In this document: positions 35,301-49,000 of the stretch, in pieces | Layout: every line of letters begins with the position of its first letter | How positions within the stretch are numbered: the first letter of the stretch is position 1 | Assembly: GCA_963693285.1 (NCBI GenBank) | Contig: OY848923.1 | Location: 528,818-592,817, forward strand | Direction: 5' to 3' | DNA from: Xestospongia muta | Taxonomy: Eukaryota > Porifera > Demospongiae > Haplosclerida > Petrosiidae | DNA length: 64,000 nt | Notes under the pieces: model-generated | The model's input: the letters and a program-made list of their open reading frames with translations, nothing else | Database searches by the model: none | Told to the model about the DNA's origin: nothing | Position numbers and translations under genes: made by a program

Positions 35301-36835
35301 CATTAAGACCAACAATACAGTAACTTCCAGGATCAATACCAGTAAATGTATATGGTGATGAGATTGATGAATTAGAGGGTACACTAGGACCAAATTTTAT
35401 TTCACACAGTCTACGACAATGACGATAGCCCTGATAGGTTTGAGGAACAAATGAAGGTAGTGTCCATGCAGTAGTAATAGTGGTATCAGTGGTTGTGATT
35501 GTCTGAATGGCGAAAGGGATAGCTAAAGATAAGAATAAGGTGATTATTAAATAAAGTTTTATCAGTGATTTACTTACAGAATGTCACAGTGACATAGTTA
35601 CCATGATTACTAGGTAGTACTGTACTATTTTCACTGCCATATGATACTACAAAGAAGTTATATGTATTGTATGAAGTCAGTCCTGATGTTATATTCAACA
35701 TTGTGTTAGTGGTAGTTCCTCCACTCATAACAGAACTACTACCACTACTGAGTTGATAGAACACCTCATAACCAGCTACTCCTGACACAGATGACCAGGA
35801 GAGTTGTACTTGAGTCAGACCTGTGTTCAGTCTTGTAGCATTCAGACTAGTAGGAGTACCAGCAACTATAACAGAGAGAGAATATGTATACCATTCCACT
35901 CAATGATTTACTAACCTGTTGTAGGTTGTGATGTACTATTACTACTTGTAGCAATTGGACCAGCTTCCCCAGGTATAGGACCATTAATTACTCTGGCATT
36001 GGAGACAGTACACTGGTAAGTACCAGCCTGTCTCATCCTCACTGTCACTGTCACCTGTGTAACAAATCCTGGTCCATTCACAACCACACGAGACAGGTCA
36101 CCACTAGCAATGGTGAATGAGTTACTTCCATCTGTACAATAGACATCAGTGGGAGGTCCATTAGAGACATTGAAGGTGAGAGTGAAGACTGGAGGGTTAG
36201 CATCTCTTGTAGAAATGAGAGAGAACTGCATGGGGAAGTCTGCTTTAGGACCATCTATATAAGAGTGAGATATATCATCACTTTATTGCTACATGAACTG
36301 AGTCACTGACCATTGCTATTGTAAGCACTATTTCTGTATGCTCCTACCACTAGTGTTTGGTTCACTCCATTCTCATCAGGAATAATACAGGTGTACAGAC
36401 CTTCATAACCTGATAGTCCTGACTTTCTTGCCAGTGCAATCTGACCTGTGAACCTCTTAGAGAATGGTAGAGTTGGTGAATTCTGAGCATCAAAGTCTCC
36501 ATCAAACAAAGGCACTTGAGTGCCATTAGGATAATACCACAGTCCAATATCAGAATCATTATTAGCACTCTGACACCACAAAGCATCACTAGTACCATCA
36601 TTATTCTCATCAAAATTAAAAAACTGTCCAGCATATATCATTGAGAAGTCTGGTATTATCCTCTTCTCATTGGCAAGATACAGTTGTACACCTGTTATTA
36701 TGAAGTATATATTAATGATCACTCTAACAACAACTACTTACCATTACTAGGTCTGTTGGTAGGTTCTTGTCCATCTCCTAGTTGTAGTAGCAACACTAGT
36801 AACACACAAGAAGACACTAACACTTTTGTCCACAT
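25993..36835 (-). CDS. RPTP gene B: receptor tyrosine phosphatase with six FN3 domains and no stalk exon
   Basis: Complete 26-exon model, 4914 coding bases, about 1637 residues, same plan as gene A. The ATG at 36833-36835 begins the signal peptide MWTKVLVSSC; the TAA is at 25993-25995. FN3 F3 is present twice in tandem (F3a, F3b), each a 294-bp phase 1-1 exon, so the reading frame is kept. The F5 exon is joined to the remnant of the stalk exon by an in-frame deletion, leaving almost no stalk between FN3 and membrane. D1 has all catalytic motifs (KCQQYWP, WPDHGVP, HCSAGVGRTG). D2 reads NWDPNG and HCSDTVTRSG. A foldback insertion of about 1 kb enlarges the intron before D2 exon d. The family call is secure; expression and function are inferred. 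Confidence 0.87.
26866..27890. mobile_element. Foldback insertion in a D2 intron of gene B
   Basis: The intron 26764-27982 is 1219 bp, against 93 bp in gene D. The extra DNA runs from AAGGGATG to CATCCCTAC and contains imperfect inverted arms 26866-26927 and 27044-27104. Gene C has the same insertion; gene A keeps only the left arm (about 9960-10015). No coding capacity is recognised. Confidence 0.6.
30095..32747 (-). other. Gene B phosphatase domain D1 exons
   Basis: Exons 32657-32747, 31483-31565, 31316-31352, 30973-31187, 30763-30923, 30537-30672 and 30095-30244. Motifs: YDDDNRIIL, DYINASYLD, YIATQGPLS, KCQQYWPDSG, WPDHGVPD, HCSAGVGRTG and QLRHKRMKMVQTP. It is predicted to be catalytically active. 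Confidence 0.88.
31680..32310. repeat. Tandem duplication in the first D1 intron of gene B
   Basis: Diverged tandem units at about 31680-32000 and 32050-32310, matching the pair in gene A. A short partial third unit begins near 31780. Confidence 0.5.
32824..33716 (-). other. Gene B membrane helix, juxtamembrane and intracellular Ig exons
   Basis: Exons: TM 33569-33716 (NTVAIAAGII followed by Ile/Val to LMK); juxtamembrane 33343-33446 (RKRRQSSKYSVGENNIIPPP, GYDEVK); intracellular Ig 32824-33287 (PPVIVEFPSTISVEEGHKV, FNWYHDGQ, GTYRFVANNSVGTVD). The Ig exon lacks cysteine. Pro/Ala/Lys-rich lead-in PPPAPAKPVAKPP. Confidence 0.85.
33761..36835 (-). other. Gene B ectodomain exons
   Basis: Exons: signal peptide 36742-36835; first Ig 36311-36691; second Ig 35916-36254; FN3 F1 35578-35865; F2 35241-35522; F3a 34897-35190; F3b 34436-34729; F4 34116-34388; F5 fused to stalk remnant 33761-34051. 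The KRKR run is at 33930-33941. F3a and F3b are separated by a 167-bp intron that holds a core of repeat R1. Confidence 0.85.
34770..34890. repeat. Core of repeat R1 between duplicated FN3 exons of gene B
   Basis: About 120 bp matching R1 (GTTAAAGATATTAGAGACAA and neighbours) fill the intron between F3a and F3b. No other gene has R1 at this place. Confidence 0.65.
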
Positions 36836-37559
36836 CTTGTTTAAATTGCAGCACAACTGAAAAGGAGGTACTTGCTTTAATCATATTCATTACTTATTAA
36901 TAAATTATAATTTATTAATAATAATTAAATAACTATTATTATTGTCCATACAATTTCAATATGAATGTGTAACTATATAAACATCAAAGTAATCAATATA
37001 AGTCAATAATACTTCATGACAAAACACACAATGATCCTGCAGGAAAGTTTGATGTAATTATGTGAATACAAAAGACAAGTGATTAGTACATAGTGAATAA
37101 AGACATATTAAGGCTGAAAAAAATACGATAGCAATAATGAATTACAACAACTACACAGAGATACAAAGACATATTAAGGCTAAAAGAAAGAGATGATAAT
37201 ATATATGCTATAAAATGTAAGTTTTAAGAATAGTGGCAATTGAAAGGCAATCTATTTTAGAGGATATTAATTCTATTTCACATTATAGTTGTGTTGCATA
37301 CAAAAGATAGGATAGGTTTTGTATGAAGTATCATCAACAGGGATAACATTGTTGCATGATGCCCTTCTGTTATTAGTTCTAGTAATGGCATCTTATCAAC
37401 TCATACACATTACATACATAATTCTCTAATTTGAGTTGATCCATCATACTATCTAATATAACAAAAGGATCAATATAAGTCAGTAATACTTATGACAAAA
37501 CACAATGATTTTTACAAAAGATGTTATACACAGAAATGACTAAATATTTGAGATAGGAG
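36836..37559. other. 5' flank of gene B with a small PTP relic
   Basis: The flank is very similar to 225-1067. About 37388-37465 is the end of the foreign PTP relic (compare 19301-19370). No gene is seen. Confidence 0.55.
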
Positions 37560-38005
37560 TCCAATATTTTCCATAAAACATTTACAAGTACTTAAAATAG
37601 GATATATATAAATACTTAAGATGTTCTAATTGTGAGAGGACACATAATGAAGCTCCAGACTACACTATCACTATAAGAGTATGATCATTATATACTTTTA
37701 GTTGAAGCAGTTGCAATTGTAAACTACAGCAATAGCTTTAATTTTTAACAGACAAATATCATAATGTTAATTAATAAATAGTGAGCAGACAAAATATTAT
37801 AACAATCAATGAATAATGATTATTAAACATATTTATTAAAACTGATTTGTAGTTAGTAGTGTAATGGAACTTAGCTGCAATATGACATATGTGCTCTGTC
37901 TGTTAAAGATATTAGAGACAATTATTACATTATTATCTGTAACTTGTTGATCTGAAAAATTAGAATTTTGTAAACTGACATTAAACTTTACTTATAACAT
38001 TGACT
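37560..38005. repeat. Dispersed repeat R1, copy d
   Basis: The fullest match to copy a (1068-1496), beginning TTTTCCATAAAACATTTAC. Confidence 0.55.
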
Positions 38006-38105
38006 AACCACTTTACATATTAAGCACTACTGTGTTTAATGATATTATGAAGTTAACAATAACTATACCTGTCTATGACAAGTACAGTACTATGAATTTA
38101 TTTAC

Positions 38106-39261
38106 CTTGTTGTTATTTACAACAATAGTCCTTTCATATAGTCATCATATTGAGTTTCATTCTGGAGTTGAATATTATATGCACCAATAACTATAGTTTC
38201 TGTAATTGTCGGTGGCTGATAACAAACCTCCTATATAGTGTCATAGTGTAAAATATGAGACACAAATGTTAACTGACTTTTCCATTCTCTCTCAAATGAC
38301 CAAGCATTACAATAGCAGCTGTCTTTCTATCAGTCACACTTTTCCAAAAGTTACGACATGTATTTTCCGTTGGTCCCTCTGCAATAATAAATGATTTCTT
38401 CTGTTTATAACCCTGAAAAATAAAGAATACCTACAGAAATAATAAGCAAGCAAGAGTTTCTATTGTTATTAACCTTTATCTCTGCTTTGTTGAATTTTTG
38501 CATGTTAATAAGACTGTTTTGGCAATTTTTTACTTAGGTGAAACTTGATTTTATTTATTGTTGATTGTGACATTTCAAAATGATGAATAAAATTAAAATC
38601 CATTATTTAACTGTTGACCCATATGGCAACCAATGAATGGATTAATTAAACTTAACCCTAAGTGATATGTTAAGGCTAAACACAAAAAACGTTGTGATAC
38701 TAAGTAGTAAGCCTTGTATAAATAGACAGTAATTAGAGAAGTGATGAGTGTGTAATTAGACTAACTAGCTTGTTTGTCTGCCTTCTAGTAGTTTCTTACA
38801 TTGACATAAACTGCATTGATATAGTCAGGATGTTCACCTTTAAGTAGAACACAATGTTTGTCAGCTATGAGATAAGTAAAGTAATGTTAATATGAGATAC
38901 ATTATTGATAATTGATACTCAGGAATACACGTATACAAATGACCTTAGCAACAAGGTGTGATATTAGAAATGCTGGTCTACTAATCTCCCTTATATAGTT
39001 ATGTTAATTGTTATAACAACCAAGTTAGTTTATACTAACAACACTAAATACCTGCTAATCTATATAAAAATAACTGTTAATGTAATGTATTCTAAAACAA
39101 ATTTATTATGGAATGATACAGTTTCATTTTAAAAATAAGCTAGCTAGCTGACAGACAGAGAGATACAAGATACAAACTCATTTGCTCAATTTTTGTCATT
39201 ATTATTATGAAATGCTAATCGTGTCTGGTTTTGTCTAGACGTGGTGTTACTTGTTCCAATA
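38106..39261 (-). pseudogene. D2 pseudogene fragment between genes B and C
   Basis: On the minus strand: D2 exon a (39261 to about 39174, with an in-frame TGA after DKN), exon b (38864-38800, open, DKHCVLLKGEHPDYINAVYV), exon c (38412-38278, 135 bp) and exon d (38230-38106, 7 nt short so out of frame). The order is right, but it has no D1 upstream and no C-terminal exons, so it is a remnant. Confidence 0.75.
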
Positions 39262-39269
39262 CTTAAACA

Positions 39270-40068
39270 TACAGGCAAATAGACAATAGTATACTAATAT
39301 ATCTGTATGTTAGAGTAATGCTACTTATGATGTTCTAACTGAGAGAGAATAATTGTCAGTCGAGTATTTAATAAGAAAAGTATTATGAATATGCATTAAC
39401 AAGAAGGCTTGGTACTGTATTATAGCTACCATGTAATATAGGGTGGTAGTCTGGATGAGACTATTTTTTTTGATGTCACATTGCAAACAATTGGTTTATA
39501 TAATGATAGATATGGTTACGCTTAACCTCAATAATGTATAATGTACTATTTTCATGGGCTACATCATTGTTCTTGTTAGACCATTAACAATTGTAAGATA
39601 GAACAGATCTTTTGTCATATATTCACACATATTTATTGTTTTACAATAAAATTATTGGAATTTGAAGTGCTTTGCTGGGGAACACACAGCTGCCAGACAG
39701 AAACTGTAGCACTTGCTCATGCAGAGGTGATGAGGCTTAAGTGTATAAATTTTATTATAGTTTCAAAATCATGACATATATGAAATAAAGTAAAATGGCT
39801 TTAAAGGATACATTGAACACAAACTAATTGTAACATATCAAATTTATTTGTAATGGAGAATATAAAAAAGGAACAAATCTAAACATTAATGATAAAAAAT
39901 ATCTATAATAAGAAAATAATCAATTAGACACACCCCATTTTATGAGTAAATAGAATATTTTAAAATTGTCACAAGAGTTAATCCACGTAATGTATAGAAA
40001 ATAAAAAATTAAACCTATTCATTTCAAGTGTAGATAGAATAGTTGTCATAGCATTAGTTAATGTAAAC
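39270..40068. other. Space downstream of gene C
   Basis: About 39380-39540 matches 2100-2300. Otherwise AT-rich, and it should contain the 3' untranslated region of gene C. No gene is seen. Confidence 0.45.
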
Positions 40069-43000
40069 TTATGTAAAGTTAGCGTAAGTCTCAAAGGTGT
40101 CTAGATAGACTATCACTGCATCAAAGATACCTTGATATTGTTCCTATTGATAATAAAGATATACAATATTATAATATATAACAAAATATGATCCTTTATT
40201 ATTCTATTACATATATTTATGTATTAGTACTTACCACTGTTAATACACTGCCTGGTTTTTGTATTCTTTGAGCTTTTAAAACCTGGAACACATCCACAAT
40301 TCTCTCAGTATTACATCTGTCTATAGTTGTAGCAAGAGCACAGAACATCCCTGAACGAGTAACTGTATCACTATAATAGAGAGAACAATAATTACTATAG
40401 TAATTAATATTTAGTAAATATTAATAGTAATTAGTAAATATTTATATGAACATTGCATTAATATGTGACCTGACATATCTAAACATCATTACAATACTCT
40501 CTCTATATTACACATACATATATAATACACAGATGATCTGTTCATCCTTTTACCTGCAATGAACTATTATAGGAGTATTTCCCATTTTACGTTGTACTTT
40601 ATATACATCTTCCAACACTGTTAGTATAGTTTGAATGTTGTTCATATGACCATTAGCATCCCAGTTTGTAATTTGGTACTGAGTAACTGTCTGCTGCTTA
40701 TCTCCAGACTGTATACAAAAAAGAAAATATTATTTCAAATAATCTACTCAGTATGATATATTAAGTAATATAATAACATTTTTTTTAAAATGATAGATGT
40801 AAGGATGACGATACCAAAAAGAAAGAAACAACTTAAAGATCAATAGATATACACAAATTCATACAAAAACCCTACATAAGTAGCCAAGTCTTAAACTTCA
40901 AGAAACCTTTTAGGCACTAGAACTTGAATATTAAATACTGCTATATGGTTTTTAGTGGTGTCAATGGATCCAGGAGTAAATAAAAGCCTATAGCACTGAT
41001 TCTGATACTACTATACAGTCTTTCAGTGTAACATAAAAGCTTGTGAGATTGATACTACTAACTAGCTACTTAATGTAGGAGTTTGCATGGATTTGTGTAT
41101 GCATATTCGTCCATAACTTGTTTCTTTCTTTCGTGGAATTGCTATCTCTACATCTCTGGAAACATATCAGGCTTAGACTTAAATAATTATTTGATTAATT
41201 AGTGACAAGTTATTGCAGTAGCTATACTCTTTTCCAATAAAGAGCCAAAGCACAAACAACTTGCAGTGAAAAAGCTGAGAAACAGACTTTCTTTGAGCAA
41301 TAGAGACAATTTGAACTCATCCATTTATGTAGTACTGCTCATAAATTAACTTCATAATTATAATAATACTAATGTTCATTATCAATAATAAATTATAAAC
41401 AAGTTAAACATTGCTGTTGATACTGAGCTGCAGTTTAGAAGAAACTGTCAATTCACGAACAATTTTGAGTAATTAGAAAGATGTTTAGCCTGTTCACAAG
41501 TACTCTAAATGTATTTTCTGTTGTATTAAAGCTATTGTGAAAGACTACACATTTGTGTGTTAAAGTGAGAAAGAAAAAAATCAGAAAAGAAGAACAATTT
41601 AGCTGTTAGCTAGTTTCCAGTTGTCCACTTTAGCAACACTTTGGAACATTATTGCAAGTCTTTCTAGCTGTGAAAAGACTCAGTAATGGCAGATGGGTGC
41701 CTAAATAGGCCTATAAGGTAACTTTATTATTTGAAAACATCATACGTAACCAACCCATCCCTACATATTAAGCACTACTGTGCTTAATGATATTATGAAA
41801 TTAACAATAATTATACCTGTCTATGACAAGTATAGTACTATGAATTTATTTACCTTGTTGTTATTCACAACAATAGTCCTTTCATTATAGCCATCATATT
41901 CAGTTTCATTCTGGAGTTGAATATTATATTCACCAATAACTACAGTTTCCGTAATTGTCGGTGGCCAATACTGATAACAAACCTCCTAAATAGTGTCACA
42001 GTGTAAAATATGAGACAAAAATGTTAACTAACCTTTTTATTCTCTTTCAAGTGACCAAGCATTACAATAGCAGCTGTCTTTCTATCCATAACCATTTTCC
42101 AAAAGTTACGACAGGTATTTTCCATTGGACCCTCTGCAATAATAAATGCTTTCTTCTGCTTATAACCCTGAAAAACAAAGAATACTTATCACAACAATAA
42201 TAAGCAAGCAACAATATCTATCATTATTAATTTCATCTTTGCTCTGCTTGGCACTGTTTACATACTAGGCAGTCCTAACATAGGTTGATTATTAGAACAA
42301 TTTTCTACTAAAGTGTTTACAAATGAACAATGTGTTGTATCTTTAATGAGAAAGAGACCTGGGTGTTTGGGTAAGTTAGTGTTGCTAATATTCATTTTTT
42401 ATTCACCAAACAAAAATATATGATAACGCCAAACGTTTCAATAGTCAGAGCGACTATCTTCATCAGTGGCTTATATAATAAAAGTAAAAGTAAAAAGCTC
42501 CTATTTATACTATATCTTGCATTCCTGCACATGTTGTATCTTTAATTTTTGCCACAATGAATGTGACTGTTACTACTCAATAATGTGAGTATTATAGACA
42601 TATTACACTTTCTATGTCAAAACTCTTGTCTTTAGCAAAACCCTAGCTCTAAGTCCAGTGCTATATTTAAAAGAATTTCAGTTATCAGGCATTAGGCAGT
42701 CTATACATTCTTGCTTGTTGTATTGTAATTGAAAGAGATGAATAAGATTAATCTGCAAACTATAACTGACATACATCGCAAATGGTAAACAAAAGATTAA
42801 TTAAAATTAACCCTGAGCATTATGACGATGAATGTAATTGACAATGCTTTGAAGCCTCAAGACGTCACAAATCTTGCTTCTCTCCCAATTTGCTCTCAGT
42901 TTTCTAATCTTTGTAACTCCAGTGTTTACTTTGAGATTGGCACCATCAAAAATAAATTATAAGATAATGTTTCAGTTTTAATCTTGTTAATAGTGGGGGG

Positions 43001-46000
43001 AATATGCAAACATATGTTTGAGATACTAGCTATTTTATCAAAGTAATTGTAGAGTAAACAGAGCAAGTTTGTATAAGGCTATGTCCACCGTTATCTATAC
43101 CCTTATATGTACTTACATTGACATAAACTGCATTGATATAGTCAGGATGTTCGCCTTTAAGTGGAACACGATGTTTATCAGCTATGAGATAAATAAACCA
43201 ATGTTAATATGACATTAAATTATAGATAATTGATACTCATAGGAATACGTAATATATAAAGGACTTTGGGTTAGTTATTGTAATGATACAGTTTCATTTT
43301 CAAAATAAACTAGCTAGCTGACAAACAGATACTCACAAGGTAGAAACTCATTTACTCGGTTTTTGTCTTGATTTTGTAATGCTATATCATGTCTGATTTC
43401 ATCTGGACGTGGTGTAACTTGTTCCAATACCTAAACACACAGACAAACGGACAGTAGTATACTAATATGCCTTATATAACTTAGGGAAATTCAGTATTTA
43501 TATATGTATACTTATTATGGCATGTTGTTGTACGTTATATGCTTTAATGAATTGACACAAAAAGCTAAAACATTTCCTGTAAACACATTACGATTAGGCA
43601 TGCATTATGTTATTATCTTAACAAATTAGTTGGTAAATTGTATTTTTGTTGTATCATAACATTATTATTACAAAGTGTTACTAAAACTATTTGGATAAAG
43701 CTATTATATTATCATTAAAAGTATATACAGTAAGAGTAATGGTAATATAGTAATCTATAACTGCCTAGTATGTATAATAATAAGAATGTATAGCCAGTTC
43801 TGTCATAACAGCTTGCTTTGTTTTGTTATGGAGACTCAGCTTATTGCCAGGACATCACAAAAGTTAAAACTCTGTTTGTTTTAATTGCATACTAAAGTGT
43901 TTCCACATGGATTTATATATATAAAAGGGTTTTCAAAAAGAATACTTAGAAAATGCACATAATAGTGAATACTATCATATAAGAACTACAATCAAAATTA
44001 ACTCTTTATCAATCAGTATAACAATGTTATGGTTAAAAATGAATCTTCAAAGTTAAACCAATGGAGTTTAGTTCTAAACTAACCACTGTATTATTATACT
44101 ATTAAGTTATATAGTCATTGTAGTCATTATAGTCTGTAAATGTAAACAACATTGGACAGAATGGATTGTTTAGATTGCCCAATTAATTATATATTTCAAT
44201 GTTATCGTTTGGTTTTCTCCCAAGAATAATCAGTACATCCTGTTTATATAAACTCATGTACCTGAAATTGATGTTCAAATCCATTTAGTCCAGTATTTAG
44301 GTCAGTATTGGCCATTTTATTGACAGTAATACGAACATTTGCAGTATCAATCTGAGTATCTCCACAGGTGATAGATTCCAGTATAGCATCATTGATAAAA
44401 ATATATTGAGCCTGTAAATATTATTATATAATATAATAATTAATTGTGTATATTATTATATATAATGCCAGAATACATCTAATTTATCTATATATGTCGG
44501 TTATAATAACAATTGATAACAAATGAGGAAAACAATTTAGGCTTTAGTCATTATGAAAGTGTTATGACATCTTACTAAAGGAAATCTTGAGCCTGAATAT
44601 ATTAAAACTACACAAATAGTGTGTGAGGAAAGGGTCAGGTTTCAAGATATATCTATAGACTAGCAAAATTAAACTTATACTTGTTTATAAATAGCTTTCT
44701 TTTGATTGCTTACTGAAGTTTGGACCATCTTCATACGTTTGTGTCTAAGTTGGTTGATAGTATCCATTATATTAATATGTCCCTCTTGTTCTGCCTGTTG
44801 TAGTACCATATCAATAGTAATAAATGTCCCTGTACGACCAACACCAGCACTACAGAGAAAGGTAGGAAGAAAACAAAGGGAAGAGGAGACATTTGTTTGT
44901 TAAAGTATCTGTTGATTTGAAAAACAACTTACCTGCAATGAACAAGCATTGGTCCTCTCTTTGGATGATACTCTTTCCTGATACGGTTATGGAAGGTAAG
45001 GATTGATGTGGCGTAATCGGGGACACCATGATCTGGCCAGGAGGTAAAGTGATATTGAGTCAATTGATGAGGATAATTGGAACTACCAGATAACTATAAG
45101 AGATAACAATAGGAACAGCCAGAGACTTTAAAGTTATCTCACCTCTACTTGAAGATTCCTAATAGTATAATCAGTAAATATTTGTTGATCTATTAAGGTC
45201 ACATAGAATGGGCCAAAATCTTTAGAACCAGAATCAGGCCAATATTGCTGACTCTTTATCTTTTTATCTTCCTTGAGATTGGTTACCATAACAATGGTGG
45301 GTGGTTTTTCTTGCCAGACCAGTCGCCAAAAATCAACTAATGTTTTACTGAGAGGACCTAAAAATAATGTATTTAAATCTCTTAAGTATTTACATTTCTT
45401 AAAAATTAATGTTGTATATATTGCCCAATGCTTATCTAAACAATTACCCAGTGGATAGAAAGGTCATACAATCTAGATCACATGTTATGTGGACTGACTG
45501 ACCTTGAGTAGCAATATATTGATGTTCTTTGGCATAACCCTATTAATACAATTAGGAAAGGAATGCAAACAATTTACATAGTAGTAATTGTTAGAGAAAT
45601 ATAATGTAGATAGTATATCAGATATAACAATACAATTTTAGTAATATCAGGCCGCAGTTAATCAAAGCATTACGCAATATACTCACATCAAGAAAGGAGG
45701 CATTTATATAGTCATTTTGACAGTCTTGTTGTTCAGGTATTGGATTAAGAATGATACGATTATCATCATCTATAAAGAGATAATAAAGAATAGCATATAG
45801 ACATTAAAACAGGCACGATACACACTATTTGTAACTGTCTATTCAAATGTATTTAGACTGTTCTTATACAATATGTGAGACAGCTGGTAGCCAAACATGG
45901 ACATAATGTAATATAAACAACTTCAGTAAAATAACTATTATTATAAGAGAGTAGTGATAGTAACTAACAGATGGTCACATAATAATATTATAACATATGT

Positions 46001-49000
46001 ACATATAACTCCACTAATTTTTGTGTCACTTGATAAAGCTGTGAAACAACGTTGTAACATAACAATTACTGTTAAACATATAGTAATGAAAGAGGTTTCA
46101 GTAAAGAGAGTTGGTGGATTAAGTCCTAGAGTACATTATGATCCTATGATTACATCTTATATATTGTACATGATATATAGTTTGTGGGTTAACTCTATCT
46201 GTAATATGATCAAATATTAGTATTGTACATGTTATGTAGTGTATAGATCTAATTACTATACTGTAGTAATATACAATTACTTGGAAGTGTGGTCCAATAA
46301 CACATGTCCTTATAAGTGATTCCATTAAATTATATATGTACTTATAGTCTTATATGTAATTACTATAGTGCTGTGTACATATAAGGTTAATGGGTTATGT
46401 AGTTATAGTAGCATAATTTGTGGAGGTATTTTAGTGTAGTAATTTGAAACACAAGACTTACAAACTGTGATGTTAGTAAATCGATTGAGGGATTTGTTAG
46501 AAGGTGTTATAGCAACTGTCACAGGATGCTCATTTTCACCACTCTCCAATGACTACAAATAATAGTAATGATGCAATATCACACTCAAATATCATAATCA
46601 GGTACTGGTAGTATTATATTTAGTAAGTAACTTACATCATATTGAAGTCGGAATTTATCATCTGAATTGGCATGACTATCAGCCACAAATGTACCAAAAT
46701 CTTTTACTGGAATTGGTCCTATATTGACTTGAAGTTTAGCATCTCCATTAAGAGCTTTAGCTTCATCAGTTCCTTCTTTAGCTATCACTAAAATCACCTG
46801 TTGGTCTACAGTCCCAACAGAATTATTAGCTACAAACCGATAAGTACCCTTATGTGACTCTTCAGCAGTGAATATAATCAGACTGCCATCTTCCATGATC
46901 TCATGAGCATAGTCTTCAGTTATAAGTTGACCATCATGATACCAGTTAAATGTTAGAGGAGGTGTTCCTGTAACATGAACAGTGAATTCTACTTTATGTC
47001 CCTCTTCAACTGAAGTAGTACTAGGAAACTCAACAATTACAGGAGGTTTGACTGTTGGTTGTGGTGGTATAGGAGGAGGTTCTCGTCTGGTAGTAGGCAC
47101 TACGGGTTAAGGAATAATGAAGGGAGACTTTAATTCATGAATGAGATTGGATACCTTTAACTTCATCATATCCAGTATCTTTATCTTTAGTATATGATAG
47201 AGGAATGATATTCTCTACAGAATATTTTGATAATTGTCTTTGTTTTCTATCACACAATAAAATAAATACTTATTAATTGGACATCTCATTATATAAGTGG
47301 GTACTGTAAGTGTATGACAACATTAGATCATGCTTATAATCATTCCTATTCTACCGATGTTGCACATGACTTACTTCATTACTATAATGACTATTATAAC
47401 CACTACAATGATTATTACTATGATAAGGATGACAATAATACCAGCTATAATTGCAACTGTATTAGGACCACTTGATGAGGGCTGAGTACTACCAGAAGTA
47501 GGAGTTGATGTTGTCATCACTAGATATATATATGTAATTGTTATATAAATATAAATAACAACATCAGTACTTTTTGTTGAAGTAATAGTTGCCATTGTTG
47601 ATGTAGTAATAGTTAATTTTGTTGATGTTGGTATTGTTGATGACATAGTAATAGCTGATGATGGTATAACTATTGGTGTTGGACTTAAGGTAACTCCAAT
47701 GTAATTAAAGTCTTACCAGGCAGGACAGTTGATGTTGAAGTAATAGGTAGCATTGATGATGTTGAAGTAATAGGTAGCATTGATGATGTTGAAGTAATAG
47801 GTAGCTTTGATGATGTTGAAGTAATAGGTAGCATTGATGATGTTGAAGTAATAGGTAGCATTGATGATGTTGAAGTAATAGGTAGCATTGATGATGTTGA
47901 AGTAATAGGTAGCTTTGATGATGTTGAAGTAATGGGCAGCATTGATGATGTTGAAGTAATGGGCAGCATTGATGATGTTGAAGTAATAGATAGCATTGAT
48001 GATGTTGAAGTAATAAGTAACGTTGTTGTTAGTATAGCTAAAGATAAGGCAATAGTTGATGGTGATATGTAATATCAGTATATCTTACTAGGTGAGATAA
48101 ATTGGGTTCTCTCTCCCTCATAATTAACTCCATTTATTTCATATGTTACAGAAAGTGAGAACAAATAGTTTAAGTTATCTTGTAGTCCTCCTATTACACC
48201 TTCATTGCTACCAGCAGGAAAGGTCTTCTTACCCATATCAGACTGTCTCTTACGTTTACTAGTACCAATATAATAGACAGTATAGTGCTTGACTTCTGGA
48301 GCAATAATAGGTTGCCACATAGCAAGTACTGCAGTGTTATTGATTTTTATTATTTTAAAACCAGAAACTATAGCTATAGAGGAAAGGATATAAGTTATTG
48401 AAAAGACAGACAAGAGACCTACGTATGTTACTGGTAGAGATTTGAGTATCACTCCATTCTCCTGGTCCTACACTGGTATATGCTCTCACTCCAATGGTAT
48501 AGTTAGTGTTAGGTAGTAGTCCTCCTATACTATATTGTGTGTTGGTTGTATTACTCATATTGTATAGACCATTACTGTTAGACTCTCTATAACGTATCTG
48601 ATACAAAATAATGACACCATTGGGTACTGTGGGTATATTCCATGTAATGTTGATCACTTGTATCTCTATACCACTTTGTATTAGACCAGATACCACACCA
48701 GGTTCTATAGTATATCAATAATACATTATATATCAGTAGTAACTGACTTACTAGCTTCTCCTGTCTGTTGTATTACCTCACTACTTGCTGGTCCAGTCCC
48801 AGCATCATTGTATGCTATTACTGTCACAGTGTAGTTAGTGTAAGGTGTGAGTGTTGTGAGGTTGTACTGCCTGTTGTCTCCTCCAGTGATGTTAACAGTG
48901 TCATTGAATGTTGTGTTAGTGTAGTAGAGCAAGTAACCAGTGATGGGTCCATTCTGTCCAGAGCAAGGTACCTCATCCCAAAATACAGTTACGGACCTTG

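Larger units (their letters stand above)
40069..43430 (-). other. Gene C phosphatase domain D2 exons
   Basis: Exons 43337-43430, 43117-43181, 42033-42167, 41854-41985, 40554-40708, 40235-40370 and 40069-40143. Motifs: DYINAVYVNGYKQKKAFI, NFWKMVMDRK, CYQYWPP, NWDANGHM, IVHC with SDTVTRSG, and EQYQGIFDAVIVYLDTFE. Confidence 0.85.

Noticed and set aside
47727..47996. Regular 27-bp direct repeats, at first sight like an array
   Set aside because: Units are contiguous with no spacers and code for MLPITSTSS in phase with neighbouring exons, so this is a coding minisatellite and not a CRISPR array.
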